A stretch of DNA of 64,000 bases from Comamonadaceae bacterium (GTDB lineage Bacteria > Pseudomonadota > Gammaproteobacteria > Burkholderiales > Burkholderiaceae_C). The stretch lies in NCBI GenBank assembly GCA_013297925.1, contig JAAFJC010000008.1, positions 1-64,000 on the forward strand, read 5' to 3'. This document shows, piece by piece, positions 16,843 through 25,425 of the stretch (positions are counted from its first letter, which is position 1; the number at the start of each line of letters is the position of its first letter). The position numbers and the translations under genes are program-made. The notes beneath the pieces are model-generated. The model saw only the letters and a list, made by a program, of their open reading frames with translations, was not told the origin of the DNA and made no database searches.

Positions 16843-17535
16843 ATGACGATCACCCTCAAAGGCATTTCCTCCATGGCCACGCGTCAGCTCTTGGCGCGCT
16901 TGGTTGAGGTGTACGAGCAGCAATCAGGCTCGCGCATCCAGATCGAATCCGTAGGCGGCGTGGATGCTGCCAAGCGGGTGAAATCGGGAGAGGCCTTTGA
17001 TGTGGTGATCTTGGCCAGTGATGCGATTGACAAGCTCATCGCGGATGGGCATTTGCTGGCAGGCAGTCGCGTGGATATCGTGCAATCACCCGTTGCAATT
17101 GCTATCAAAAGCGGAGCTGCTCGCGCAATGATTACGCCGGCTAATTCGCTAAAAGCATCGTTATTCGCTGCAAAAAGTATCAGTTATTCCACCGGCCCCA
17201 GTGGTGTGTATCTCGTGGGCTTGTTCGAGAAAATGGGCATCGCCGAATTGCTAAAAGCGAAAACAGTGGTGCCCCCGCCCGGCGTGCCCGTGGGCAGCTT
17301 GGTGGCCAAAGGCGAAGCAGAGCTCGGTTTCCAGCAGCTCTCAGAATTGATCAACGTAGATGGCATCGAGGTGCTTGGCACGCTGCCTGAAGACATCGCC
17401 TATATCACCACCTTCAGCGCAGGCATTCCAATCCATGCATCATCGCCCGCTGCGGTCGAGCAATTCCTCGCCTTCCTCAACTCTGCACAAGCCATACCTA
17501 TCAAAGAATCACAAGGCATGACCCCCGCAAATTAA
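16843..17535 (+). CDS. ModA-like substrate-binding domain protein without a signal peptide
   Basis: A 230-residue periplasmic-binding-protein type 2 domain related to ModA (molybdate) proteins. It has MATRQLLARLVEVYEQQSG, the FDVVILAS strand, a YSTGPSGVYL segment near residues 110-120, and a C-terminal AAVEQFLAFLNS helix. The N-terminus (MTITLKGISS) starts directly at the first beta strand, with no hydrophobic leader, so it should be cytoplasmic unless the start is wrong; upstream sequence in frame offers no leader. It lies 17 bases after dctP and 46 before pmdE. A tautomerase, sensing or scaffold role in the pathway is conceivable but unproven. Bases 17101-17155 resemble the family A repeat. 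Confidence 0.7.
   Translation: MTITLKGISSMATRQLLARLVEVYEQQSGSRIQIESVGGVDAAKRVKSGEAFDVVILASDAIDKLIADGHLLAGSRVDIVQSPVAIAIKSGAARAMITPANSLKASLFAAKSISYSTGPSGVYLVGLFEKMGIAELLKAKTVVPPPGVPVGSLVAKGEAELGFQQLSELINVDGIEVLGTLPEDIAYITTFSAGIPIHASSPAAVEQFLAFLNSAQAIPIKESQGMTPAN
17101..17155 (+). repeat. Possible family A repeat inside the ModA-like gene
   Basis: The plus strand reads GCTATCAAA, then AGCTGCTCGCGCA, then ACGCCGGCTAA, in the order and spacing of the family A repeats. The protein here aligns without an obvious insertion, so chance or ancient domestication remains possible. Confidence 0.4.
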
Positions 17536-17581
17536 ATGGGGTCAGATCACATTTAATTTCTCCTCAGCAGTACTTAAGAAC

Positions 17582-18616
17582 ATGAGTCTCATCATCGACT
17601 GTCACGGCCACTACACCACCGCCCCTAAAGCGCTGGAGACCTGGCGCAACGCGCAAATCGCTGGCATCAAAGACGCTTCCTTGATGCCGCGAGTGGCAGA
17701 TCTCAAGATCTCTGATGACGACATCAAAGAGACCATCCTCGCCAACCAGCTCAAGCTCATGAAAGAGCGCGGCAACGACATGACGCTCTTCTCGCCGCGC
17801 GCCAGCTTCATGGCGCATCACATTGGCGATTTCAATGTATCCAGCACTTGGGCTGCGATTTGCAACGAGCTCTGCTACCGCGTCTCCACGCTCTTTCCCG
17901 ATCATTTTGTACCCGTGGCCATGCTGCCGCAGTCGCCCAGCGTGGATCCGCGTACCTGCATCCCCGAGCTAGAGAAATGCGTCAAAGAATACGGCGCAGT
18001 TGGCATCAACTTGAATCCCGATCCCAGCGGCGGCCACTGGACATCGCCACCACTCACAGACAAACATTGGTATCCGATCTACGAAAAAATGGTCGAGTAC
18101 GATCTGCCCGCCATGATCCATGTGAGCACGAGCTGCAATGCCTGCTTTCACACGACGGGCGCGCATTACTTGAATGCAGACACGACAGCCTTCATGCAGT
18201 GCCTCAGCGGCGATCTTTTCAAAGATTTCCCCACACTCAAATTCCTCATTCCCCACGGCGGCGGCGCTGTGCCCTATCACTGGGGGCGCTTCAGAGGCCT
18301 CGCGCAAGAGATGAAAAAGCCCTTGCTAGAAGAGCATTTGCTGAACAATATTTTCTTTGACACCTGCGTCTATCACCAGCCGGGCATTGATCTGCTCAAC
18401 AAAGTGATTCCCGTGAAAAACGTGCTCTTCGCCAGCGAGATGATTGGCGCGGTGCGCGGGATTGATCCGCAAACGGGGAATTACTACGACGATACCAAGC
18501 GCTATATCGATGCGTCCACACAGCTCAGCGCAGCAGACAAAGCGGCGATCTTTGAAGGCAACACGCGGCGCGTGTTTTCCCGCCTTGATGCGCGCCTCAA
18601 GAAACAAGGAAAGTAA
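17582..18616 (+). CDS. pmdE: 4-oxalomesaconate hydratase (LigJ/PmdE type)
   Basis: A 344-residue amidohydrolase-superfamily protein. The metal-binding start is IDCHGHYTTAP (HxH at residues 6-8); LIPHGGGAVPYHWGRFRG lies near 220-237 and FASEMIGAVRGIDP near 281-294. LigJ/PmdE enzymes hydrate 4-oxalomesaconate to 4-carboxy-4-hydroxy-2-oxoadipate in the protocatechuate 4,5-cleavage pathway. The length equals that of known LigJ proteins. The gene order E-F-D-A-B-C is that described for Comamonas pmd genes, which makes this assignment firmer than the 'amidohydrolase' family alone. Confidence 0.88.
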   Translation: MSLIIDCHGHYTTAPKALETWRNAQIAGIKDASLMPRVADLKISDDDIKETILANQLKLMKERGNDMTLFSPRASFMAHHIGDFNVSSTWAAICNELCYRVSTLFPDHFVPVAMLPQSPSVDPRTCIPELEKCVKEYGAVGINLNPDPSGGHWTSPPLTDKHWYPIYEKMVEYDLPAMIHVSTSCNACFHTTGAHYLNADTTAFMQCLSGDLFKDFPTLKFLIPHGGGAVPYHWGRFRGLAQEMKKPLLEEHLLNNIFFDTCVYHQPGIDLLNKVIPVKNVLFASEMIGAVRGIDPQTGNYYDDTKRYIDASTQLSAADKAAIFEGNTRRVFSRLDARLKKQGK

Positions 18617-18621
18617 AGACA

Positions 18622-18696
18622 CCCGTTCGCCCTGAGCTTGTCGAAGGGCTGGTGAATTGACAACTGAAAGGGCTTCGACAAGTTCAGCCCGAACGG
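18622..18696. repeat. Family C inverted repeat between pmdE and pmdF
   Basis: Arm 1 (18622-18650) reads CCCGTTCGCCCTGAGC then TTGTCGAAGGGC; arm 2 (18668-18696) is its near reverse complement ending GCCCGAACGG. It forms a long imperfect hairpin. A second copy lies inside the GT41 gene at 48409. Confidence 0.85.
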
Positions 18697-18712
18697 AATT
18701 GGAGAATTGAAA

Positions 18713-19396
18713 ATGTATGAACTCGGCGTTGTTTACCGCAACATAACTCGCGCAGACCGCGCTGCTACTGACGCTCTGGCCGCGCTTGGCAGCGCCACAG
18801 TCCACGAAGCCATGGGCCGAGTAGGCCTCATGAAGCCCTACATGCGCCCGATCTACAGCGGCGCGCAAGTCAGTGGCACGGCCGTCACCGTGTTGCTGCA
18901 CCCCGGTGATAACTGGATGATGCACGTCGTTGCCGAGCAAGTCCAACCCGGCGACATCGTCGTAGCCGCCATCACCGCTGATTGCACAGACGGCTATTTC
19001 GGCGATCTGCTCGCCACCAGCTTCCAAGCGCGTGGCGCTCGCGGCCTGATCATCGATGCCGGTGTACGCGATGTGAAAACGCTCAAGGAGATGAATTTCC
19101 CCGTTTGGAGCAAAGCCATCAGCAGCAAAGGCACGATCAAAGCGACGCTTGGTTCGGTCAATATTCCTGTGGTGTGCGCCGGCATGAGTGTGCAGCCCGG
19201 TGATGCGTTGGTAGCCGATGATGATGGCGTGGTCATCGTGCCCAAAGCCATGGTGCAAAAAACTCTGGAGGCAGCTCTTGCGCGCGAAGCCAACGAAGGC
19301 GAGAAGCGCAACAAACTGGCCAGCGGCGTTTTAGGGCTGGATATGTACAACATGCGTGAGCCGCTTGCGAAAGCGGGTCTTAGGTACATCGACTAA
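18713..19396 (+). CDS. pmdF: 4-carboxy-4-hydroxy-2-oxoadipate aldolase (LigK/PmdF type)
   Basis: A 227-residue protein of the RraA-like HMG/CHA aldolase family. It cleaves 4-carboxy-4-hydroxy-2-oxoadipate to pyruvate and oxaloacetate, the last step of the pathway. Family residues include [17 protein letters not shown]-type and [18 protein letters not shown] segments that carry the metal/substrate Asp and Arg, and a [21 protein letters not shown] loop. The ATG at 18713 has GGAG at 18701 and gives the known LigK length; an in-frame TTG at 18707 is less likely. Confidence 0.92.
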   Translation: MYELGVVYRNITRADRAATDALAALGSATVHEAMGRVGLMKPYMRPIYSGAQVSGTAVTVLLHPGDNWMMHVVAEQVQPGDIVVAAITADCTDGYFGDLLATSFQARGARGLIIDAGVRDVKTLKEMNFPVWSKAISSKGTIKATLGSVNIPVVCAGMSVQPGDALVADDDGVVIVPKAMVQKTLEAALAREANEGEKRNKLASGVLGLDMYNMREPLAKAGLRYID

Positions 19397-19406
19397 AAAC
19401 CAAATG

Positions 19407-19503
19407 CCGGACGCAAAATGCGCAAAAGATACGCAAAAGACGCAAAAAATACCAACATGAATTTTCTTTTCTGCGGCTTTTGCGCAACTTTTGCGTCCGG
19501 TAT
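19407..19503. repeat. Family B inverted repeat (copy 2), pmdF-pmdD interval
   Basis: Arms 19407-19454 and about 19463-19503 are reverse complements made of CGGACGCAAAA and ACGCAAAAGACGCAAAA units. Same architecture as the elements at 7663 and 40233. It occupies nearly the whole gap between two genes of one operon. Confidence 0.85.
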
Positions 19504-19519
19504 TTTTTGACTTTGAAAT

Positions 19520-20455
19520 ATGACTAAACCAACTTCCGGTGATTTCACCAAAACCGATCTCTGGCTCGATTGGTACGAAGGCCCAGCCAAACCGCGCTTT
19601 CAACTGCCCGCAGGCGCAGTCGATGCCCATTGCCATGTGTTTGGCCCCGGAGCAGAGTTTCCCTATGCGCCGGAGCGCAAATACACGCCTTGCGATGCCT
19701 CCAAGCAGCAGCTTTTTGCGTTGCGTGATCATTTGGGTTTTAGTCGCAATGTGATCGTGCAAGCCACCTGCCACGGCGCAGACAATCGCGCGATGGCTGA
19801 TGCTTGCCGCAGCTCCGGTGGCAAAGCGCGAGGCGTGGCCACTGTAAAACGCAGCGTGACGGATCAAGAGCTACAAGACTTGCACGCTACAGGCATTCGC
19901 GGCGTGCGTTTCAATTTCGTCAAACGCCTCGTGGATTTCACACCCAAAGACGAGCTGCTCGAAATCGCACACCGCATCAAGCCGCTCGGCTGGCATGTGG
20001 TGATTTACTTTGAAGCGGTAGATTTGCCCGAGCTCTGGGATTTTTTTACTGCGCTGCCCACCACCGTGGTCGTCGATCACATGGGCAGACCCGATGTAAG
20101 CAAGCCGATTGACGGCGCGGAGTTTGCGCTCTTCATGAAATTCATGCGTGAGCATGAGAATGTGTGGAGCAAAGTCAGTTGCCCCGAGCGCTTGAGCATC
20201 ACAGGCCCTAAAGCGCTGAACGGTGAGCAAAACGCGTATCAAGACGTGATCCCCTTCGCCCGCCAAGTGGTTGAGAGCTTTCCTGATCGCGTGCTCTGGG
20301 GTACCGACTGGCCGCATCCGAATTTGAAAGACCATATGCCCGATGACGGCCTCTTGGTCGATTTCATCCCGCACATCGCCCGCACCGCCGAGCTGCGAAA
20401 GAAGCTCTTGGTGGACAATCCGATGCGCCTGTATTGGCCAGAGGAGGAGGTGTGA
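19520..20455 (+). CDS. pmdD: 2-pyrone-4,6-dicarboxylate hydrolase (LigI/PmdD type)
   Basis: A 311-residue amidohydrolase. The N-terminal metal-binding strand is VDAHCHVFGPG (residues 34-44), VVDHMGRPDV lies near 189-198, and the late Asp motif is WGTDWPHPN near 260-268. LigI/PmdD opens the lactone 2-pyrone-4,6-dicarboxylate to 4-oxalomesaconate. The length and the TDWPHPN motif match the family. It is separated from pmdF by a family B inverted repeat and from pmdA by the toxin-antitoxin pair. Confidence 0.92.
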   Translation: MTKPTSGDFTKTDLWLDWYEGPAKPRFQLPAGAVDAHCHVFGPGAEFPYAPERKYTPCDASKQQLFALRDHLGFSRNVIVQATCHGADNRAMADACRSSGGKARGVATVKRSVTDQELQDLHATGIRGVRFNFVKRLVDFTPKDELLEIAHRIKPLGWHVVIYFEAVDLPELWDFFTALPTTVVVDHMGRPDVSKPIDGAEFALFMKFMREHENVWSKVSCPERLSITGPKALNGEQNAYQDVIPFARQVVESFPDRVLWGTDWPHPNLKDHMPDDGLLVDFIPHIARTAELRKKLLVDNPMRLYWPEEEV

Positions 20456-20462
20456 AGGAAAT

Positions 20463-20492
20463 TTGGCAATGTCATACAATATGTGATACATC
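20463..20492 (+). promoter_or_regulatory. Candidate promoter/operator of the RHH-PIN pair
   Basis: TTGGCA (20463-20468) lies 17-18 bases upstream of ATACAT/TACATC (20486-20492). The spacer holds an imperfect palindrome, TCATACAATATGTGA (20472-20486), as expected for autoregulation by a ribbon-helix-helix antitoxin. By eye only. Confidence 0.4.
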
Positions 20493-20510
20493 TCTTGATT
20501 GGAGTGCATC

Positions 20511-20780
20511 ATGATTTCCTTGCGCCTTCCCCCGGAAACCGAATCGCGTCTTTCTGCCTTGGCTTTGCGTGAGCACGTCTCCCGCAGTGAATGGATTCGC
20601 CGGCTGATTGATCGGCAACTTGAGGCACAAACCGCACTTGATCCACATGCTCAGTACTTGAAGCTCACATCAGATTTGCCAGCAGCTTCAAATGCTGCGA
20701 AGAGTAAAAACGCAGCGCAGCACAGCCAAGCACTGCGTGGCAACCCCAAGTTGGATCGCCGCGGCGCTAAAACAGCATGA
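20511..20780 (+). CDS. Ribbon-helix-helix antitoxin
   Basis: An 89-residue protein. The N-terminal ribbon-helix-helix (MISLRLPPETESRLSALA, then VSRSEWIRRLIDRQLE) occupies residues 1-39. The C-terminal tail is Lys/Ala/Asn-rich and probably wraps the toxin. GGAG lies 6 bases before the ATG at 20511. Its stop overlaps the PIN gene start by 4 bases (ATGA), the standard toxin-antitoxin arrangement. It lies inside the pmd operon, same strand, between pmdD and pmdA. Confidence 0.85.
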   Translation: MISLRLPPETESRLSALALREHVSRSEWIRRLIDRQLEAQTALDPHAQYLKLTSDLPAASNAAKSKNAAQHSQALRGNPKLDRRGAKTA

Positions 20781-21214
20781 ATGCCGTGATTGTAGATACA
20801 GGCCCTCTGGTGGCCTATTTCGATCCTGCTGATGCCGATCATGCGCGGGTGCATGCGTGGTTTGCCAAAAGCAGCAAGCGCTATACGCTGCACAGCACTG
20901 AGGCTGTGCTGACCGAAGCCAGCCATATGCTCTCCTTTGATGTCGCGCGACAGATTGCTTGTTTGGAATGGTCTGCGCAGGTGATGCAGCTCACGCATCT
21001 TGCTGCACATGAGATGCCGCGAGTCACCTCATGGATGCGGCAGTATTCTCAAGTGCCGATGGATTTTGCGGATGCTACGGTGCTTTGGCTACATCGCCAG
21101 TTGGCCAATTCCTCGATCTTGACGCTAGATCAGCGTGGCTTTGGTGTGTTTCGCGTTGTCACTGGCGCGAGCGAGCGTGCTCGCCCCAAGTTTGCCAACG
21201 TCATTTCTCTTTAA
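20777..21214 (+). CDS. PIN domain ribonuclease toxin (VapC-like)
   Basis: A 145-residue PIN-domain protein. The catalytic acids are in place: Asp7 in VDTGPLVAYF, a Glu near residue 48 in LTEASHML, Asp in FADATVLWL and Asp in LTLDQRGFGVFR. PIN toxins cut RNA, often tRNA, and are restrained by the neighbouring antitoxin. The gene ends 6 bases before pmdA, so pmdA translation and transcription may depend on readthrough of this module or of pmdD. Confidence 0.85.
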   Translation: MNAVIVDTGPLVAYFDPADADHARVHAWFAKSSKRYTLHSTEAVLTEASHMLSFDVARQIACLEWSAQVMQLTHLAAHEMPRVTSWMRQYSQVPMDFADATVLWLHRQLANSSILTLDQRGFGVFRVVTGASERARPKFANVISL

Positions 21215-21220
21215 GCTCAT

Positions 21221-22533
<1,313 letters not shown>

Positions 22534-22534
22534 T

Positions 22535-23482
22535 ATGACAATCAATGTAGCCCTCGCAGGCGCAGGTGCATTTGGCATCAAGCATTTGGATGCCCTCAAA
22601 CTGATTGATGACGTAAAAGTCATCTCCGTGATTGGCCGTGATTTGGCCAAGACGCAAGAGGTGGCCGATAAATACGGCATCAAGCATGTCACAGCTGATC
22701 TTGCTCAGACCTTGAAGATCAAAGAACTCGATGCCGTGATCCTCTGCACGCCCACGCAAATGCATGCCTCGCAAACGCTGGCTTGCCTTGAAGCAGGCAA
22801 ACACGTGCAAGTAGAAATCCCGCTATGCGACGTGTACGCCGATGGCGAAAAGGTGGTGCAAGCGGCTAAGGCCAGCGGCAAAGTGGCGATGTGCGGCCAC
22901 ACGCGCCGCTTCAATCCTTCTCATCAGTATGTGAATCAAAAAATCAAAGCCGGTGCGTTCAACATCCAGCAAATGGACGTGCAAACCTATTTCTTCCGCC
23001 GCACGAATATGAATGCCCTCGGCCAAGCCCGCAGCTGGACGGATCATTTGCTTTGGCATCATGCGGCGCACACGGTCGATCTTTTCCAATACCAAACCGG
23101 CAGCCAGGTCGTGAAAGCCAACGCGATTCAAGGCCCGATCCATCCCGCGCTTGGCATTGCCATGGATATGAGCATACAGCTGCAAGCCGCTAATGGCGCA
23201 ATCTGCACGCTGAGCCTGAGCTTTAATAACGACGGGCCCCTGGGCACCTTCTTCCGCTACATCGGCGACACAGCCACCTACATCGCCCGCTACGATGATT
23301 TGGTCAACGGTAAAGAAGAAAAAATCGATGTGAGTAAAGTGGCAGTGAGCATGAATGGCATTGAGCTGCAAGACCGCGAATTTATCGCCGCGATCCGCGA
23401 AGGCCGCGAGCCCAATGGCTCGGTGGCGCAGGTGTTGCCTTGCTATCAAGTGCTGCATAGCCTAGAGCAGCAACTCAAGTAA
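22535..23482 (+). CDS. pmdC: 4-carboxy-2-hydroxymuconate-6-semialdehyde dehydrogenase
   Basis: A 315-residue Gfo/Idh/MocA-family oxidoreductase (LigC/PmdC). An N-terminal Rossmann strand with the GAGAFGIKHLDAL loop (residues 9-21) binds NADP. It has the EIPLCDVYADGEKV motif near 93-106 and a C-terminal alpha/beta domain. It oxidises the ring-fission semialdehyde to 2-pyrone-4,6-dicarboxylate, the PmdD substrate. It starts one base after pmdB ends, so A-B-C form a tight translation unit. Confidence 0.94.
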   Translation: MTINVALAGAGAFGIKHLDALKLIDDVKVISVIGRDLAKTQEVADKYGIKHVTADLAQTLKIKELDAVILCTPTQMHASQTLACLEAGKHVQVEIPLCDVYADGEKVVQAAKASGKVAMCGHTRRFNPSHQYVNQKIKAGAFNIQQMDVQTYFFRRTNMNALGQARSWTDHLLWHHAAHTVDLFQYQTGSQVVKANAIQGPIHPALGIAMDMSIQLQAANGAICTLSLSFNNDGPLGTFFRYIGDTATYIARYDDLVNGKEEKIDVSKVAVSMNGIELQDREFIAAIREGREPNGSVAQVLPCYQVLHSLEQQLK

Positions 23483-23488
23483 TCACTC

Positions 23489-23532
23489 CTGATTTGATAG
23501 CTGCTCCCACTGATTCTATGCCGGTGAACGGC
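23489..23532. repeat. Family A dispersed repeat downstream of pmdC
   Basis: It starts TTTGATAGCTGCTCC and continues TTCTATGCCGGTGAACGGCTATC. The GATAGC and GCTATC ends are inverted and can pair. It lies between the pmdC stop and the aldo/keto reductase gene. Confidence 0.75.
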
Positions 23533-23542
23533 TATCTTTGCC

Positions 23543-23548
23543 TATAAT
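23543..23548 (+). promoter_or_regulatory. Perfect -10 hexamer just upstream of the aldo/keto reductase start
   Basis: TATAAT lies only 6 bases before the ATG at 23555. A transcript started about 7 bases downstream of it would begin at the ATG and be leaderless. No good -35 is seen at 17 bases upstream, where the family A repeat lies. Confidence 0.4.
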
Positions 23549-23554
23549 CGAAGC

Positions 23555-24562
23555 ATGAATAAGCGTCAAATTGGAATCTTCTCTGTGCAGCCTATCGGCT
23601 TGGGCTGCATGAATTTGGATCACGCCTACGGGCCTTCAGTATCAGCAGAGCAGGGCGAGCGTGTATTGCTTGGTGCTTTGGATGCTGGTTATGATTTTTT
23701 GGATACAGCGACGCTGTATGGCGGCGGTAAAAACGAGACGCGCATTGGCGAAGTGTTGAAAAAACATCGCCACCGCTACACGCTGGCCAGCAAATGCGCG
23801 ATGGCGATCATTCCTGTCGATGGCAAGCCAACTCGGGTGATTGACGGGCGGCCAGATACCGTGAAGCGCCAGGCGGAAGACAGCCTGCGCCGTTTGCAGA
23901 CCGATGTGATCGATCTGTATTACCTGCACCGCTGGGATAAGAAAGTACCGATTGAAGACAGCGTGGGCGCTTTGAGTGATATGGTGCGCAAGGGGCATAT
24001 CCGCGCGATTGGCCTCTCAGAAGTAGGCGCAGTGACTTTGCGCATGGCACATGCCGTGCACCCGATTGCAGCCGTGCAAAGCGAATACAGCTTGTGGACG
24101 CGCGATCCGGAAATTGCCGTGCTGCAAACCTGCAAAGAGCTGGGCGTAGGCTTCGTCGCTTTCAGCTCAGTGGCTCGCAAATTCTTTGGTGGTTTGACCG
24201 ATGTGAACGCACTCGATGCGAAGGATATCCGCCGCACGATGAGTCGATTCCAGGGCGAGAATTTGCAAAAGAATCTCGCGCTCTTGCCGCCCATGCAAGC
24301 CATGGCCGATGAGCTGGGCGTGAGCCTCGCGCAGCTTGCGCTCGCCTGGGTGCTCGCACAAGGCGATCACATCATGAGTATTCCGGGCACAACGAATCCG
24401 CGGCACATGCGCGATAACTTCGCAGCACAAAACATCTCTATGAGTGCAGCGCAGCTCGAACAACTTAACCAAATGATCAATCGCCACAACGTGAGTGGCG
24501 CAAGATATGACGCGCAATCACAATCTGAGGTCGATACGGAAAGTTACGTCTCAACCATTTGA
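23555..24562 (+). CDS. Aldo/keto reductase
   Basis: A 335-residue (beta/alpha)8 NADPH oxidoreductase. It has the N-terminal GLGCMNLDHAYGP, the catalytic DTATLYGGGKNE (Asp and Tyr), the Lys in LASKCAM, the His in YLHRWD, and a C-terminal cofactor loop IPGTTNPRHMRDNF. The closest type is the YajO/AKR11-12-like bacterial group with unknown substrates. No Shine-Dalgarno is visible, in line with the closely spaced -10 (see above). It follows the pmd genes but is separated from them by a repeat, so membership of the pathway is uncertain. Confidence 0.9.
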   Translation: MNKRQIGIFSVQPIGLGCMNLDHAYGPSVSAEQGERVLLGALDAGYDFLDTATLYGGGKNETRIGEVLKKHRHRYTLASKCAMAIIPVDGKPTRVIDGRPDTVKRQAEDSLRRLQTDVIDLYYLHRWDKKVPIEDSVGALSDMVRKGHIRAIGLSEVGAVTLRMAHAVHPIAAVQSEYSLWTRDPEIAVLQTCKELGVGFVAFSSVARKFFGGLTDVNALDAKDIRRTMSRFQGENLQKNLALLPPMQAMADELGVSLAQLALAWVLAQGDHIMSIPGTTNPRHMRDNFAAQNISMSAAQLEQLNQMINRHNVSGARYDAQSQSEVDTESYVSTI

Positions 24563-24576
24563 TTTATGCTCTAGGC

Positions 24577-25422
24577 ATGACTCAGCTTGTAACTTCGCAT
24601 CCGGGTAATTCGCCACTCGTACTCGATTCGCCACACAGTGGGACATACTATCCGCCCGATTTCGGCTTCGTCTGCGATCTTGCGCGCCTGCGCACGGCGG
24701 AAGACACACATGTGGAAAAGCTCTACGGCTTCGCCAGAGAGCTAGGCTGCGCATGGATCGAGGCGCATTTTCCGCGCAGCTATTTGGATGCGAACCGCAA
24801 TCTCACCGAGGTTGACCCCGATATGCTTAGCGGCGCGTGGCCGCATTCGGTGGAGATGAGCGATCCCTATGTGCTCTCCAAGCGACGCTTGGGAAAAGGC
24901 CTGATTTGGCGAGCGACGGATGAAGGCGAGCCTCTTTACCAGCGGCAGCTCAGCGTGCGCGAAGTGGAGAAACGTATTGATCACTGCTGGAAGCCGTATC
25001 ACGCGGCTGTCAAAGCGGCGATTGACTCAGCGCATGCGCGGCATGGCTACAGCTTGCATATCAATTGCCACAGCATGCCCGAGGTGGCAGGCAGTCATGC
25101 GACGGATTTTCCGGGTGTGAAGCATCCTGATTTCGTGCTCGGTAATCGTGATCACAGCACATCGAATGAAGCTGTTTTGCTATTTATTCGAGAGCAGCTT
25201 GTGCAGATGGGTTATAGCGTTTCTCTGAATCACCCCTACAAAGGCGTGGAACTGGTACGCCGCTATGGCGAGCCTGCTCAGCATCGGCATAGCGTGCAAA
25301 TTGAGATCAATCGGGGGCTCTACATGAATGAGAAGACGCTGGAGATCACCGATGGCTTTGCGCCGCTGCGTGAGAATTTGAAGCAGCTGGTGCTCTCGCT
25401 CCAGTCCTTCGATCCAAGATAA
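24577..25422 (+). CDS. N-formylglutamate amidohydrolase family protein
   Basis: A 281-residue zinc amidohydrolase of the FGase (HutG-like) family. It has SPHSGTYYPPDF (residues 20-31), LDANRNLTEVDPDML near 73-87, LHINCHSMPEV near 164-174, and a VQIEINRGLYMNE motif near 245-257. The family removes formyl groups from N-formylglutamate in histidine degradation, but no hut genes are nearby, so the substrate may differ. I chose the ATG at 24577; an upstream in-frame start at 24559 overlaps the previous gene. Confidence 0.85.
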   Translation: MTQLVTSHPGNSPLVLDSPHSGTYYPPDFGFVCDLARLRTAEDTHVEKLYGFARELGCAWIEAHFPRSYLDANRNLTEVDPDMLSGAWPHSVEMSDPYVLSKRRLGKGLIWRATDEGEPLYQRQLSVREVEKRIDHCWKPYHAAVKAAIDSAHARHGYSLHINCHSMPEVAGSHATDFPGVKHPDFVLGNRDHSTSNEAVLLFIREQLVQMGYSVSLNHPYKGVELVRRYGEPAQHRHSVQIEINRGLYMNEKTLEITDGFAPLRENLKQLVLSLQSFDPR

Positions 25423-25425
25423 GCG

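Noticed and set aside
18326-19258. Long minus-strand open frame across pmdE and pmdF
   Set aside because: It crosses two real plus-strand genes and the family C repeat; its His/Gly-rich sequence has no domain.
20777-21214. PIN gene as part of the catabolic pathway
   Set aside because: The PIN acids and the 4-base overlap with an RHH gene identify a toxin-antitoxin pair; no link to aromatic chemistry is known.
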